64,000 bases of DNA from NCBI RefSeq assembly GCF_902167145.1, contig NC_050096.1, forward strand, positions 78,054,683 through 78,118,682, written 5' to 3'. Numbering within the stretch: the first letter of the stretch is position 1; each line of letters begins with the position of its first letter. Positions 34,847 to 46,341 of the stretch are shown here, piece after piece. This DNA is from Zea mays. Taxonomy: Eukaryota; Streptophyta; Magnoliopsida; Poales; Poaceae. The notes under the pieces were generated by a model. It saw nothing but the letters and a program-made list of their open reading frames with translations. It made no database searches and was not told where the DNA came from. The position numbers were made by a program, and so were the translations under genes.

Positions 34847-35186
34847 CGGTGGTGCACCGGACAGTGTCCGGTGCGCCAGGTTGTCTCGGGCGAAGTGGCC
34901 GCTCTCGGGAATTTGCCGACGGCGTACGGCTAAAATTCACCGGACTGTCCGGTGTGCACCGGACTGTCCGGTGAGCCAACGGTCGGCCGGGCCAACGGTC
35001 GGTCGCGCGATCTGCGCGGGACACGTGGCCGAGCCAACGGTCGGAAGGGGGCACCGGACTGTCCGGTGTGCACCGGACATGTCCGGTGCGCCAACGGCTC
35101 CCAGATCTGCAACGGTCGACTGCGCTGTTTAAGGAAGGAAATCGGGCACCGGACAGTGTCCGGTGTGCACCGGACTGTCCGGTGCG
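34847..35186. repeat. CACCGGACTGTCCGGTG palindrome array in the Sirevirus LTR
   Basis: Full or variant copies occur near 34847, 34866, 34939, 34956, 35053, 35070, 35147 and 35169. Such palindromes upstream of the TATA box are a described feature of Sirevirus LTRs and are CpG-rich. Confidence 0.85.
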
Positions 35187-35252
35187 CCCGACGACAGAAG
35201 GCAAGGATGGCCTTCTGGATTTGTTCTCAACGGCTCCTAGCTGCCTTGGGGC

Positions 35253-35259
35253 TATAAAA
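35253..35259 (+). promoter_or_regulatory. TATA box of the plus-strand Sirevirus LTR
   Basis: TATAAAA in GGGGCTATAAAAGGGACC, with the equivalent site at 42964-42970 in the 3' LTR. Confidence 0.7.
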
Positions 35260-35852
35260 GGGACCCCTAGGCACATGGAGGAGAAGACCAAGCATTCCTA
35301 CAACATTCCTAAGCACCAAGACATCGATCTCACGCATTCGTTTCATTGTGATAGCATATAGAGCTCTTGTGGAATTGTGAACTCCTTGAGTTGTGTTGCG
35401 AGCTCTTGTTGCGACTTGTGTGCGTGTTGTTGCTCTGATCTTTTGAAGTCTTGTGTGCGTTGCTCATTCCCCCTTGCTCTGTGTTTCTTGGTGAACTTCA
35501 ATTGTAAGGGCGAGAGGCTCCAAGTTGTGGAGATTCCTCGCAAACGGGATTGAGAAAAAGCTAGCAAAACACCGTGGTATTCAAGTGGGTCTTTGGACCG
35601 CTTGAGAGGGGTTGATTGCAACCCTCGTCCGTTGGGACGCCACAACGTGGAGTAGGCAAGCGTTGGTCTTGGCCGAACCACGGGATAAACCACTGTGTCA
35701 TCTCTGTGTTTGATCTCTTGTGGTATTGTGTTTTGTTGAGACTCCTCTCTAGCCACTTGGCAATTATTGTGCTAACACTTAACAAGGTTTTTGTGGCTAT
35801 AAGTTTAAGTTTTCACAGGATCACCTATTCACCCCCCCTCTAGGTGCTCTCA

Positions 35853-35866
35853 ATTGGTATCGGAGC
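35853..35866 (+). other. Primer binding site, initiator-Met tRNA type
   Basis: ATTGGTATCGGAGC directly follows the LTR and differs from TGGTATCAGAGC at one base. The other Sirevirus has the same site (complement of 54412-54425). Confidence 0.85.
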
Positions 35867-35902
35867 CGTTCTCTTCAAGAAAGGGACTAACCGCCCGAAG
35901 AG

Positions 35903-38290
35903 ATGGATCCTAAGGGGAAGGGAATCGTGATCAACGACAAGGAAAAGGAGTCCTTCGTCAACGAGCCAAAAGATGACAAATCCAACGACTCTTGCTCGGG
36001 CCACAGACGTAAAGATGGGAAGAAGAAAAAGACAAGACGTATCAAGGAGATCGTCTACTACGACAGCGACGAGTCTACTTCTTCCCACAAGGACGACGAC
36101 TACGACAAACAAAAGACGGTTAACTCAAACTTTTCTTTTGATTATTCGCGCATTCCGCACAGCTCAAATGCTCATTTGCTCCCCATTCCACTTGGCAAGC
36201 CTCCTCACTTTGATGGAGAGGACTACGGATTTTGGAGTCACAAAATGCGTACACACCTGTTTTCTCTCCATCCAAGCATTTGGGAGATTGTGGAAAGTGG
36301 AATGAAATTTGATAGCTCGGATAGTCCTTCGTTTATTAATGAACAGATCCATAAAAATGCACAAGCTACTACTGTGTTGCTAGCCTCTTTGTGCAGGGAT
36401 GAGTATCACAAGGTGAGCGGCTTGGACAATGCCAAGCAGATTTGGGACACCCTCAAGATCTCTCATGAAGGGAATGATGTCACCTTACTCACCAAGATGG
36501 AGTTGGTGGAGGGCGAGCTCGGACGATTCGCGATGATAAGGGGCGAGGAGCCGACGCAAACATACAACCGGCTCAAGATCCTTATCAACAAAATAAGGAG
36601 CTACGGAAGCACGCGATGGACGGATCACGACGTCGTCCGCCTAATGCTAAGGTCATTTACCGTTCTTGATCCTCATCTCGTGAACAATATTCGTGAGAAT
36701 CCCAGGTACACGAAGATGACGCCCGAGGAGGTACTCGGAAAATTCGTAAGCGGGCGGATGATGATCAAGGAGGCAAGATACGTGGACGACGCCTTGAATG
36801 GACCAATCAACGAGCCTCAACCCCTTACTCTCAAGGCAACAAGAAGCAAGGAGGCGCTACCTAGCAGGGTGGCACAAATTGAGGCGGCCGGACTTAATGA
36901 TGAAGAGATGGCCCTCATCATCAAAAGATTCAAGACGGCGCTTAAAGGTCGCAAGGGACAGCCAAGCAAGACCAAAGCCAAGGGGAAGCGTTCGTGCTTC
37001 AAATGCGGTAAGCTTGATCATTTTATTGCTAACTGTCCCGACAATGATAGTGATCAGGACCAAGGGAACAAGAGGGAGAAGAAGAAGAATTATAAGAAGG
37101 CAAAGGGCGAGGCTCATCTTGGCAAGGAGTGGGATTCGGACTGCTCCTTGTCTGACTCCGACAATGAGGGACTCGCCGCCACTGCATTCAACAAGTCATC
37201 CCTCTTCCCCAATGAGCGTCACACTTGCCTCATGGCAAGAGAGAAGAAGGTAATCACTCGTAATGACGTCACTTATGATTCTTCTAGTGACGATGAGTCT
37301 AGTGATGATGAAATAGATTACTCTAGTTTGTTCAAGGGATTGGATAGAAATAAAATTGATAAAATCAATGAATTGATTGATGCCTTGAATGAAAAGGATA
37401 GGCTTTTAGAAAAGCAAGAGGATTTGTTGTATGATGAACATGATAAGTTTGTAGAGGCACAAAAATCCTATGCGTTAGAAGTTAAAAGAAATAAAGTGCT
37501 TTCTAGTGAATTATCTTCTTGTCATGAAAACATTGCTACTTTAAAGAGTGTTAATGATGACTTAAATGCTAAACTAGAAGTAGCTAGTAAAACAACATCT
37601 TGTGTAGAAATTGTTGAAACGTGCACTAGGTGTAAAGATCTTAATATTGATGCTTGTAGTAAACATCTAGTTTCAATTTCTAAATTGAATGATGAAGTGG
37701 CTAGTCTTAATGCTCAACTTAAGGCTAGCAAAAGCGAATTTGATAAGCTAAAATTTGCAAGGGATGCCTACACGATTGGTAGACACCCCTCAATTAAGGA
37801 TGGACTTGGCTTCAAAAGGGAAGCCAAGAACTTAACAAGCCATAAGGCTCCCATTCCCGCTAAGGAGAAAGGGAAGGCCCCTATGGCTACTAGTGCTAAA
37901 AAGAACCATGCCTTTTTGTATCATGATAGAAAAAATTCTAGAAATGCTTTTAGAAGTTACGATGCTTTTGATTCACATGCTTATGATTCTTATGCTATGA
38001 CTGCTTCTAGTTCTCATGTTGTGCATGATAGAAAGGTTGGTAGAAGAAATGTTATTCACAATATGCCTAGGAGAAATGTTGTTAATGCTCATAGGAAAGT
38101 TCATGGACCTTCTACAATTTATCATGCCCTAAATGCTTCCTTTGCTATTTGTAGAAAGGATAGGAAGATAGTTGCTAGGAAGTTAGGGGCAAAATGCAAG
38201 GGAGACAAAACTTGCATTTGGGTCCCTAAGGATATTTGCACTAACCTTGTAGGACCCAACAAGAGTTGGGTACCTAAGTCCCAAGCCTAA
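35903..38290 (+). CDS. Sirevirus gag polyprotein (795 aa)
   Basis: The ATG at 35903 is the first after the primer site and opens a frame without interruption to the TAA at 38288. It contains a basic, Ser/Asp-rich N-terminus, a capsid region ([19 protein letters not shown] at about residues 90-110, EIWDTLK-type [13 protein letters not shown] near 180), a CCHC zinc knuckle [14 protein letters not shown] at about residues 365-378, and a long coiled-coil region (about 475-620) rich in Lys, Glu and Leu. It ends with [11 protein letters not shown] and KSWVPKSQA. Gag packages the element RNA in cytoplasmic particles. The long coiled-coil extension after the zinc knuckle is normal for Sireviruses and makes gag unusually large for Ty1/copia. 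Confidence 0.95.
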   Translation: MDPKGKGIVINDKEKESFVNEPKDDKSNDSCSGHRRKDGKKKKTRRIKEIVYYDSDESTSSHKDDDYDKQKTVNSNFSFDYSRIPHSSNAHLLPIPLGKPPHFDGEDYGFWSHKMRTHLFSLHPSIWEIVESGMKFDSSDSPSFINEQIHKNAQATTVLLASLCRDEYHKVSGLDNAKQIWDTLKISHEGNDVTLLTKMELVEGELGRFAMIRGEEPTQTYNRLKILINKIRSYGSTRWTDHDVVRLMLRSFTVLDPHLVNNIRENPRYTKMTPEEVLGKFVSGRMMIKEARYVDDALNGPINEPQPLTLKATRSKEALPSRVAQIEAAGLNDEEMALIIKRFKTALKGRKGQPSKTKAKGKRSCFKCGKLDHFIANCPDNDSDQDQGNKREKKKNYKKAKGEAHLGKEWDSDCSLSDSDNEGLAATAFNKSSLFPNERHTCLMAREKKVITRNDVTYDSSSDDESSDDEIDYSSLFKGLDRNKIDKINELIDALNEKDRLLEKQEDLLYDEHDKFVEAQKSYALEVKRNKVLSSELSSCHENIATLKSVNDDLNAKLEVASKTTSCVEIVETCTRCKDLNIDACSKHLVSISKLNDEVASLNAQLKASKSEFDKLKFARDAYTIGRHPSIKDGLGFKREAKNLTSHKAPIPAKEKGKAPMATSAKKNHAFLYHDRKNSRNAFRSYDAFDSHAYDSYAMTASSSHVVHDRKVGRRNVIHNMPRRNVVNAHRKVHGPSTIYHALNASFAICRKDRKIVARKLGAKCKGDKTCIWVPKDICTNLVGPNKSWVPKSQA

Positions 38291-38297
38291 ATTTGCC

Positions 38298-41200
38298 TTG
38301 CAGGTTTATGCATCCGGGGGTTCAAGCTGGATTATTGATAGCGGATGCACAAACCATATGACGGGGGAGAAGAAGATGTTCACCTCCTACGTCAAGAATA
38401 AAGATTCCCAAGATTCAATTATATTCGGTGATGGGAATCAAGGCAAGGTAAAAGGGTTAGGTAAAATTGCAATTTCTAATGAGCACTCTATCTCTAATGT
38501 GTTTTTAGTAGAGTCTCTTGGATATAATTTGCTATCTGTTAGTCAATTATGCAACATGGGGTATAACTGTCTATTTACAAATGTAGATGTGTCTGTCTTT
38601 AGAAGAAGTGATGGTTCACTAGCTTTTAAGGGTGTATTAGACGGCAAACTTTATTTAGTCGATTTTGCAAAAGAAGAGGTCGGTCTAGATGCATGCTTAA
38701 TAGCTAAGACTAGCATGGGCTGGCTGTGGCATCGCCGCTTAGCACATGTGGGGATGAAGAACCTTCACAAGCTTCTAAAGGGAGAACACGTGATAGGTTT
38801 GACTAACGTGCATTTCGAAAAAGATAGACCTTGTGCAGCTTGTCAGGCAGGTAAACAAGTGGGAGGAGCGCATCACAGCAAGAATGTGATGACCACTTCA
38901 AGACCCCTGGAGCTGCTGCATATGGACCTCTTCGGACCCGTCGCCTATCTGAGCATAGGAGGGAGTAAGTATGGTCTAGTTATTGTTGATGACTTTTCCC
39001 GCTTCACTTGGGTGTTCTTTTTGCAGGATAAGTCTGAAACCCAAGGGACCCTCAAGCGCTTCCTCAGGAGAGCTCAAAATGAGTTTGAGCTCAAGGTGAA
39101 GAAGATAAGGAGCGACAATGGGTCCGAGTTCAAGAACCTTCAAGTAGAGGAGTTCCTTGAGGAGGAAGGGATCAAGCACGAGTTCTCCGCTCCCTACACA
39201 CCACAGCAAAATGGTGTGGTAGAGAGGAAGAACAGGACGCTAATCGATATGGCGAGGACTATGCTTGGAGAGTTCAAGAACCCCGAGCGATTTTGGTCGG
39301 AAGCCGTGAACACGGCTTGCCACGCCATCAACAGGGTCTACCTTCACCGCCTCCTCAAGAAGACGTCATATGAGCTACTAACCGGTAACAAACCCAATGT
39401 ATCATACTTTCGTGTTTTTGGGAGTAAATGCTACATTCTAGTGAAGAAGGGTAGAAATTCTAAATTTGCTCCCAAAGCTGTAGAAGGGTTTTTGTTAGGT
39501 TATGACTCAAATACAAAGGCGTATAGAGTCTTCAACAAATCATCGGGTTTGGTTGAAGTCTCTAGCGACGTTGTATTTGATGAGACTAATGGCTCTCCAA
39601 GAGAGCAAATTGTTGATTGTGATGATGTAGATGAAGAAGATGTTCCGACGGCCGCTATACGAACCATGGCGATTGGTGAAGTGCGACCACAGGAACAATT
39701 GGAGCAAGATCAACCTTCTTCCTCAACAATGGTGCATCCCCCAACTCAAGGCGATGAACAGGTTCATCAAAAGGAGGCGTGTGATCAAGGGGGAGCACAA
39801 GATAATCATGTGTTGGAGGAAGAGGCGCAACTGGCACCTCCAACCCAAGTTCGAGCGATGATTCAAAGGGATCATCCCGTCGACCAAATTCTAGGTGACA
39901 TTAGCAAGGGAGTAACTACTCGATCTCGATTAGTTAATTTTTGTGAGCATTACTCCTTTGTCTCTTCTATTGAGCCTTTCAGGGTAGAGGAGGCCTTGCT
40001 AGATCCGGACTGGGTGTTGGCCATGCAGGAGGAGCTCAACAACTTCAAGCGCAATGAAGTTTGGACACTGGTGCCTCGTCCAAAGCAAAATGTTGTGGGA
40101 ACCAAGTGGGTGTTCCGCAACAAACAGGACGAGCACGGGGTGGTGACGAGGAACAAGGCTCGACTTGTGGCAAAAGGTTATGCCCAAGTCGCAGGTTTGG
40201 ACTTTGAGGAGACTTTTGCTCCTGTGGCTAGGCTAGAATCAATTCGTATCTTGCTAGCATATGCCGCTCACCATTCCTTCAGGTTGTTCCAAATGGATGT
40301 GAAGAGCGCTTTCCTCAACGGGCCAATCAAGGAGGAGGTGTACGTGGAGCAACCCCCTGGCTTCGAGGATGAACAGTATCCCGACCATGTGTGTAAGCTC
40401 TCTAAGGCGCTCTATGGACTTAAGCAAGCCCCAAGAGCATGGTATGAATGCCTTAGAGACTTTTTACTTGCTAATGCTTTCAAGGTTGGGAAAGCCGATC
40501 CAACTCTGTTCACTAAGACATGTGATGGTGATTTGTTTGTGTGCCAAATTTATGTCGATGACATAATATTTGGTTCGACTAACCAAAAGTCTTGTGAAGA
40601 GTTTAGCAGGGTGATGACGCAGAAATTCGAGATGTCAATGATGGGCGAGTTGAACTACTTCCTTGGGTTCCAAGTGAAGCAACTCAAAGACGACACCTTC
40701 ATCTCCCAAACGAAGTACACGCAAGATCTGCTAAAGAGGTTTGGGATGAAGGACGCCAAGCCCGCAAAGACTCCGATAGGGACCGACGGACACACCGACC
40801 TCAACAAAGGAGGTAAGTCCGTTGATCAAAAAGCATACCGGTCAATGATAGGGTCTTTACTTTATTTATGTGCTAGTAGACCGGATATTATGCTTAGCGT
40901 ATGCATGTGTGCTAGATTTCAATCCGATCCTAAGGAGTGTCACTTAGTGGCGGTAAAGCGAATTCTTAGATATTTGGTTGCTACGCCCTGCTTCGGGCTC
41001 TGGTATCCAAAGGGGTCTACCTTTGACTTGGTTGGATACTCAGACTCCGACTATGCTGGATGTAAGGTCGATAGGAAGAGCACATCGGGGATGTGCCAAT
41101 TCTTAGGAAGGTCCCTGGTGTCATGGAACTCTAAGAAACAAACTTCTGTTGCCCTATCCACCGCTGAGGCCGAGTATGTTGCCGCAGGACAGTGTTGCGC

Positions 41201-41504
41201 GCAACTACTTTGGATGAGGCAAACCCTCCGGGACTTTGGCTACAATCTGAGCAAAGTCCCACTCCTATGTGATAATGAGAGTGCTATCCGCATGGCGGAA
41301 AATCCTGTTGAGCACAGCCGCACAAAGCACATAGACATCCGGCATCACTTTTTGAGAGACCACCAGCAAAAGGGAGATATCGAAGTGTTTCATGTTAGCA
41401 CCGAGAACCAGCTAGCCGATATCTTTACCAAGCCTCTAGATGAGAAGACCTTTTGCAGGTTGCGTAGTGAGCTAAATGTCTTAGATTCGCGGAACTTGGA
41501 TTGA
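38298..41504 (+). CDS. Sirevirus pol polyprotein: protease, integrase, RT, RNase H (1068 aa)
   Basis: One frame, +1 relative to gag, runs from 38298 to the TGA at 41502. The aspartic protease site [12 protein letters not shown] is at residues about 12-23. The HHCC zinc finger ([13 protein letters not shown] and CAACQAGK) is near 145-190. Integrase has the catalytic D, D-35-E set in [16 protein letters not shown] and [10 protein letters not shown]. Reverse transcriptase has [21 protein letters not shown] and the active-site YVDDIIFGS. RNase H has [27 protein letters not shown] and [16 protein letters not shown]. Order and length are standard for Ty1/copia pol, and no stop or missing catalytic residue is seen. 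The start codon is uncertain, because the frame continues upstream to the gag stop region, where a splice-acceptor-like site precedes VYASGGSSW. Confidence 0.95.
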   Translation: MQVYASGGSSWIIDSGCTNHMTGEKKMFTSYVKNKDSQDSIIFGDGNQGKVKGLGKIAISNEHSISNVFLVESLGYNLLSVSQLCNMGYNCLFTNVDVSVFRRSDGSLAFKGVLDGKLYLVDFAKEEVGLDACLIAKTSMGWLWHRRLAHVGMKNLHKLLKGEHVIGLTNVHFEKDRPCAACQAGKQVGGAHHSKNVMTTSRPLELLHMDLFGPVAYLSIGGSKYGLVIVDDFSRFTWVFFLQDKSETQGTLKRFLRRAQNEFELKVKKIRSDNGSEFKNLQVEEFLEEEGIKHEFSAPYTPQQNGVVERKNRTLIDMARTMLGEFKNPERFWSEAVNTACHAINRVYLHRLLKKTSYELLTGNKPNVSYFRVFGSKCYILVKKGRNSKFAPKAVEGFLLGYDSNTKAYRVFNKSSGLVEVSSDVVFDETNGSPREQIVDCDDVDEEDVPTAAIRTMAIGEVRPQEQLEQDQPSSSTMVHPPTQGDEQVHQKEACDQGGAQDNHVLEEEAQLAPPTQVRAMIQRDHPVDQILGDISKGVTTRSRLVNFCEHYSFVSSIEPFRVEEALLDPDWVLAMQEELNNFKRNEVWTLVPRPKQNVVGTKWVFRNKQDEHGVVTRNKARLVAKGYAQVAGLDFEETFAPVARLESIRILLAYAAHHSFRLFQMDVKSAFLNGPIKEEVYVEQPPGFEDEQYPDHVCKLSKALYGLKQAPRAWYECLRDFLLANAFKVGKADPTLFTKTCDGDLFVCQIYVDDIIFGSTNQKSCEEFSRVMTQKFEMSMMGELNYFLGFQVKQLKDDTFISQTKYTQDLLKRFGMKDAKPAKTPIGTDGHTDLNKGGKSVDQKAYRSMIGSLLYLCASRPDIMLSVCMCARFQSDPKECHLVAVKRILRYLVATPCFGLWYPKGSTFDLVGYSDSDYAGCKVDRKSTSGMCQFLGRSLVSWNSKKQTSVALSTAEAEYVAAGQCCAQLLWMRQTLRDFGYNLSKVPLLCDNESAIRMAENPVEHSRTKHIDIRHHFLRDHQQKGDIEVFHVSTENQLADIFTKPLDEKTFCRLRSELNVLDSRNLD

Positions 41505-42293
41505 ACTGTAGCATACATGTATTTATGCTTTTGATCATGTTCCTTTTTGCATTTTGTTGCTTATTATGGTGCTCAAGTTGTACAAACACTCCCTGGACCT
41601 CACAAGTCTGTTGCAAAGTGATGCACATGTTTAGGGGGAGATGTGTTACAACTTGACCCTTTGAGACTAACCATGTGCTTGAGTTTGATGATTTAGTCTC
41701 GAAGAAGGAATGAAAGGGAAAAGGTGGACTTGGACCATGAAAGACTTCCACTGCACTCCGATGAGAGGGTAACTTATTCCAAGTTCATCTCATAAACTCT
41801 TATTGCCATTTGATCTTAATTGAAGACTTTGGTGAGGCAATGGGGTTATAGGGCCAAGATTGATCCCGTTTTGGTGCTTGATGCCAAAGGGGGAGAAAAT
41901 AAAGGCCAAAGCGATAAATGGATCAGCTACCACTTGAGAGATTTTGAAAATAGTAGAATAGAGCTTTTGGTTTGTCAAGACTCTTGCATTGTCTCTTTTG
42001 TCAAAAGTTGGCCTCTTGTGGGGAGAAGTGTTGTTTATGGGAAAAAGGGGGAGTTTTTGGATTCTTGAATCAAATTTTCTTTGGAAAACCTCTCTTTATG
42101 TCTCTACAAGGGGATTTGACTTAGAGATAGGATTTTGAGGTTGATTTGCAAAAACAAACCAAGTGGTGGCAAAGGATGATCCATATATGCCAAAATGAAT
42201 CAAAATAAATTTGAGTTTTTATTTTGAAGTGATATTGCACTTGTTCGAGTTGCTTTATGTTGTGTTGGCATAAATCACCAAAAAGGGGGAGAT
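41505..42293 (+). other. Sirevirus 3' non-coding region with four polypurine tracts
   Basis: GGGGGAG occurs at 41634, 41889, 42047 and 42285; the last is the functional-looking tract beside the LTR. An 82-codon frame (41820-42068) matches nothing I know, and no envelope-like gene is present. Confidence 0.8.
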
Positions 42294-43562
42294 TGAAAGG
42301 GAAATGTGCCCTTGGGCCATTTCTAAGTATTTTGGTGATTGAGTGCCAACACAAGTGCTTAAATGTGAATCTATGCCCATGAATGGACAAAGTGCAAATC
42401 AAGAGCAAAGGTATGTTTCTAAGTCTTAGTACATTGGTTTTGTGTACTAATATACTTGTCTGAGTATCACAAACAGAAAGAAGAAGAGAAGAGAAGAGTT
42501 GGCTGTGTACAGCCAAGAGGCTGTTTCGGTCTGAGGCACCGGACTGTCCGGTGGTGCACCGGACAGACCGGACAGTGTCCGGTGCGCCAGGTTGTCTCGG
42601 GCGAAGTGGCCGCTCTCGGGAATTTGCCGACGGCGTACGGCTAAAATTCACCGGACTGTCCGGTGTGCACCGGACTGTCCGGTGAGCCAACGGTCGGCCG
42701 GGCCAACGGTCGGCCGCGCGATCTGCGCGGGACACGTGGCCGAGCCAACGGTCGGAAGGGGGCACCGGACTGTCCGGTGTGCACCGGACATGTCCGGTGC
42801 GCCAACGGCTCCCAGATCTGCAACGGTCGACTGCGCTGTTTAAGGAAGGAAATCGGGCACCGGACAGTGTCCGGTGTGCACCGGACTGTCCGGTGCGCCC
42901 GACGACAGAAGGCAAGGATGGCCTTCTGGATTTGTTCTCAACGGCTCCTAGCTGCCTTGGGGCTATAAAAGGGACCCCTAGGCACATGGAGGAGAAGACC
43001 AAGCATTCCTACAACATTCCTAAGCACCAAGACATCGATCTCACGCATTCGTTTCATTGTGATAGCATATAGAGCTCTTGTGGAATTGTGAACTCCTTGA
43101 GTTGTGTTGCGAGCTCTTGTTGCGACTTGTGTGCGTGTTGTTGCTCTGATCTTTTGAAGTCTTGTGTGCGTTGCTCATTCCCCTTGCTCTGTGTTTCTTG
43201 GTGAACTTCAATTGTAAGGGCGAGAGGCTCCAAGTTGTGGAGATTCCTCGCAAACGGGATTGAGAAAAAGCTAGCAAAACACCGTGGTATTCAAGTGGGT
43301 CTTTGGACCGCTTGAGAGGGGTTGATTGCAACCCTCGTCCGTTGGGACGCCACAACGTGGAGTAGGCAAGCGTTGGTCTTGGCCGAACCACGGGATAAAC
43401 CACTGTGTCATCTCTGTGTTTGATCTCTTGCGGTATTGTGTTTTGTTGAGACTCCTCTCTAGCCACTTGGCAATTATTGTGCTAACACTTAACAAGGTTT
43501 TTGTGGCTATAAGTTTAAGTTTTCACAGGATCACCTATTCACCCCCCCTCTAGGTGCTCTCA
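42294..43562 (+). repeat. 3' LTR of the plus-strand Sirevirus
   Basis: 1269 bp, nearly identical to 34592-35852, with the same palindromes (42538-42896) and TATA box. Confidence 0.95.
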
Positions 43563-43614
43563 GGTCTACAGCAACGCTTGGAACATCCAACAGCTACGTC
43601 GCTTTTACCCTTAA
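43563..43614 (+). pseudogene. C-terminus of the Tat-lineage integrase, separated by the Sirevirus
   Basis: After the GGTCT duplication the frame gives YSNAWNIQQLRRFYP and TAA. It joins LKPGTYKLANDQGEV at 34586, restoring the usual end of this integrase. Confidence 0.85.
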
Positions 43615-43764
43615 GTTGTTTCAAGTCGTTCATATACCTCATTCTCTTTACATACAAAAATAAAGTCTAACCGTCAAGGAAGGGTCAGCCTTGCCTCGGC
43701 AAAGCCCGACCCTCCCTCGGGGGCTAGAAGGGGGGAACCCCCTCTGCGTCAAAATTTTCCTCGG

Positions 43765-44893
43765 TAAAAGTCTTTCTGCCAGAACGTCTTTCGCGCTTTT
43801 CGACTGCTTCGATAGCGGTATCCTAAAAACGACTAGAGTACGCGTAAGCGGCAAGGCCGACCGAGCCGAGGGACTCCTACGCCTCCGGGATACGGATACC
43901 TCATTCATCACATTCTGCGATAAGTAACTAACGCTCGGATAAGTGATTCTGCTGCTGAACAAGTCCTAAACGCTCGAAAACTTTTTCTGCCAGAACGATT
44001 TTCGTGCCTTCTCGACTATATCGATAACAGAATCTTGCGGACGAGTAAGAGTACATGTAAGCGGCAAGGCCGACCGAGCCGAGGGACTCCTACGCCTCCG
44101 GGATACAGATACCTCACTCATCACCTTCCACGAAAAGTAACTCTCGCTCGGATAAGCGATTCTGCTACCGACGAACAAGTCCTGATACTCGAAACAAGAG
44201 GAAAGGAAACACAGCTTTATAAACACGACAATAAGATGTTTGGGCCTCGGCGACTGCAACAAGCATACGCATACTACATACAAACTGTTCTTGCAGGTTT
44301 AGACATCGACAGAGGGAGCAACAGCACCCTCGACATTTTTTCCACCTTCGGCGGGATCTGGCCCGGCCTCGGACGATGACACGGGCGGAAGGATCTCCAC
44401 CTCGAAGGAGGACGCCAGCACCGCGCTTGGGCCATCACAGCCAGGGTTTCCGCAAGGGTCCCGGCCCAAGCAGACACCTCGACCGGCCGCTCCGTAGCCT
44501 CAGCCAGTTGTCCCCCGAGGACATCAGCCCGGCTCACGTCCTCGGCAGCGTGACTCCGAGGTTGGTCCCACTAGCGGACGATCTGGCCAAGCTCCAGCCG
44601 CCGCTGCAGCACCTCAGCCTGGGAGGCCACCCGCTCCTGGGCCGACGAAGCCTCTTCTCAAGCCGACTCCGCCTCTGTCCACGCCGACACCGCTGCCTCC
44701 GGCTCCAGCTCATCGCAGAGCAGCCGAGAGTTCTGTAACTGAGCAAGAGAAGCCTCGAGTGGCAAGGCTGACCGAGCCGAGGGACTCCTACGCCCCCGGG
44801 ATACGGATACCTCACTCGTCACCTTCCGTGCGAGGCAACTCACACTTGGTTAAGCGGTTCAGCTAGCCGACAGGCGAGTCTTGGTACTCGAAA
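43765..44893. repeat. Diverged direct repeats of about 211 bp in the Tat 3' region
   Basis: Copy 1 (about 43765-43975) and copy 2 (about 43976-44190) share TTTCTGCCAGAACG, GCGGCAAGGCCGACCGAGCC, GAGGGACTCCTACGCCTCCG and CTCGGATAAG. A third, partial copy lies at 44757-44893, beyond the antisense frame. Confidence 0.8.
44274..44843 (-). pseudogene. Antisense coiled-coil frame of the Tat-lineage element
   Basis: One minus-strand frame from 44843 reads EASLAQLQNSRLLCDELEPE, a stop, EEASSAQERVASQAEVLQRR, LELGQIVR, a stop, then DVLGGQLAEATERPVEV and TLAETLAVMAQARC. The Ala/Glu/Gln/Arg heptad-like composition indicates a coiled coil. Tat-lineage elements often carry an extra frame in this position, sometimes antisense; its role is unknown. 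With two stops this copy is not coding. Confidence 0.5.
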
Positions 44894-46341
44894 TGAGGAA
44901 GAAACATGGCTTCACGCCCAAATACCTAGATGTGCAGGCCCCAACAGCCATAATGAACATACACCGGCACTCAAGGTGCCATTACGAACGGAACTCCGGT
45001 TCCACTCCCGCGGGTATGAACAACCTCCACATCGGAGGGCCTATGGGACGACAAACTCCGGGTGGCTCGCCGGCGACCACTCCAGCAGCAGCGATGACCT
45101 CAGGGCAAATGCTGCTATAGGAAGGCCCTCGCCCACGTCCCCACACGAGGGGCGAGGACAAGCCATCAAAGCCAAAGAGCTAGAGTCCGCGGGTGGCGCC
45201 GACGGTCTCGTCGGCGGAGAAACCTCCTCTGGCGACCACCACCTCAGCACCGACGACAGCGGCCACCTGCGCGCCGGCGCTATGCCAACGAATGGCGGCC
45301 GCCCCAGCCTGCACCGGCAGATCCCCACTCAAGTCCTCGCGGATGGGCAGGCACCGAACTCCGCGCGGAGGCGTCGTGCCGGAGTGAGCACAAGACAATC
45401 CAAGAACACGAACGCCACCCTAGCGGCGTGCTATGTCTTGGACGGTCCCCCGATGCGCACGACGCAACAGTCACCCATACGGTGGGTGGACAGCCACGCT
45501 CCGCCCCAGCGGTGGGAGGTGGCACCGGAAGCAGTGCCAGAGCCAGCTGAGCCAGCGAGCCAGGCATGCTGGAGCTGACGACGCTTGCGGCCGACCGACC
45601 CTGCGTTGTCGAAGTCCGCCCCCTCCGCTAGGCCGGCGAGCGCCCTTTCCCCTTAATGCTGAAGGAAGAGGTGGCCCGTCGGCCCATGTAGGAGGTAGAA
45701 CTCTAACTCAGCTCGCCCCCCGCCACAGCAAGGATGATGAAGATCCTTGAAGCTGAGGGCGGGGCAGAGGCCGTAGCCCGGCTTGCTTCTCCCCACCATC
45801 AAACTGGTGGTCACCATCCTGGGTGACCATTGGTGTGGGAATGCAGCCGGGCTGCCTGATGAAAATCCTTGAAGCCGAGCGATGGCTGAAGGGTGCCAAC
45901 CTCTGTGAGGTTGCGCTCCTCCAACAATGAGACAAAGCAACGTGGGCGCTCCCCATCCGGGGGCTCGGAAGGTGGAAGGGCGCGATGCATGAGGGGAGTG
46001 CGAAGGCATGGCTACCGCCCGGGGGATCGAACCCCATTTAAAGGTGGATCTCCCCACTCGCGTCCTCAAGCGTCGCGGGCAAAGTCTTCACCAACGTGCT
46101 CCAGGGTCCTCCCCCTACGACACGGGGGCTGGGTCCCACACGTCTTGCAAGCTGGCCCAGAACGGAAGAAGCCAAACCGCCGCACGCAGAGCGTGCAACC
46201 GCCCCGCGGTTACAAGCACTCCTCCATCCTCGCCGAAACCAGCGGTTGAAAGGGCGGACCGCCATGCAGGTGGCGTGCAACCGCACCACGAGGGCGCACC
46301 CCCTCGGCTTTGTCGCATCCAGCATGGATGCCCAGGCCCAC

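Larger units (their letters stand above)
34592..35852 (+). repeat. 5' LTR of the plus-strand Sirevirus
   Basis: 1261 bp. Positions 34847-35186 hold repeated CACCGGACTGTCCGGTG palindromes and variants. The other LTR has an extra ACCGGACAG, one base in a C run, and about three substitutions. Confidence 0.95.
34592..43562 (+). mobile_element. Sirevirus (Ty1/copia, Opie-like) LTR retrotransposon, apparently complete
   Basis: LTRs at 34592-35852 and 42294-43562 start TGAAAGGGAAATG and end GTGCTCTCA. The target duplication is GGTCT at 34587-34591 and 43563-43567, inside the Tat integrase C-terminus (the host frame resumes with YSNAWNIQQLRRFYP). The PBS follows the 5' LTR, and a polypurine tract AAAAAGGGGGAGAT precedes the 3' LTR. 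Gag and pol are both open along their full length. The LTRs differ by about three substitutions plus two small indels, so this is the youngest insertion here. The LTR start and palindromes suggest the maize Opie family. Confidence 0.96.
43615..46341 (+). other. 3' region of the Tat-lineage element, first part
   Basis: GC-rich sequence between the end of pol and the second Sirevirus. It contains diverged direct repeats (43765-44190, 44757-44893) and a minus-strand coiled-coil frame (44274-44843). Other open frames on both strands (for example 44976-45578 and 45653-46069) overlap each other and are not supported. Confidence 0.7.

Noticed and set aside
34578..35291. Minus-strand frame of 237 codons spanning the Sirevirus LTR, repeated at 42121-43002
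   Set aside because: It is produced by the repeated CACCGGAC palindromes, whose both strands lack stops, and is non-coding LTR sequence.
41820..42068. 82-codon frame after Sirevirus pol as a possible envelope-like gene
   Set aside because: Too short, no signal peptide or transmembrane segment, and it lies among the polypurine tracts.
45653..46069. Overlapping frames of 95-200 codons on both strands in the Tat 3' region
   Set aside because: GC-rich non-coding DNA with mutually overlapping frames; no motif in any of them.
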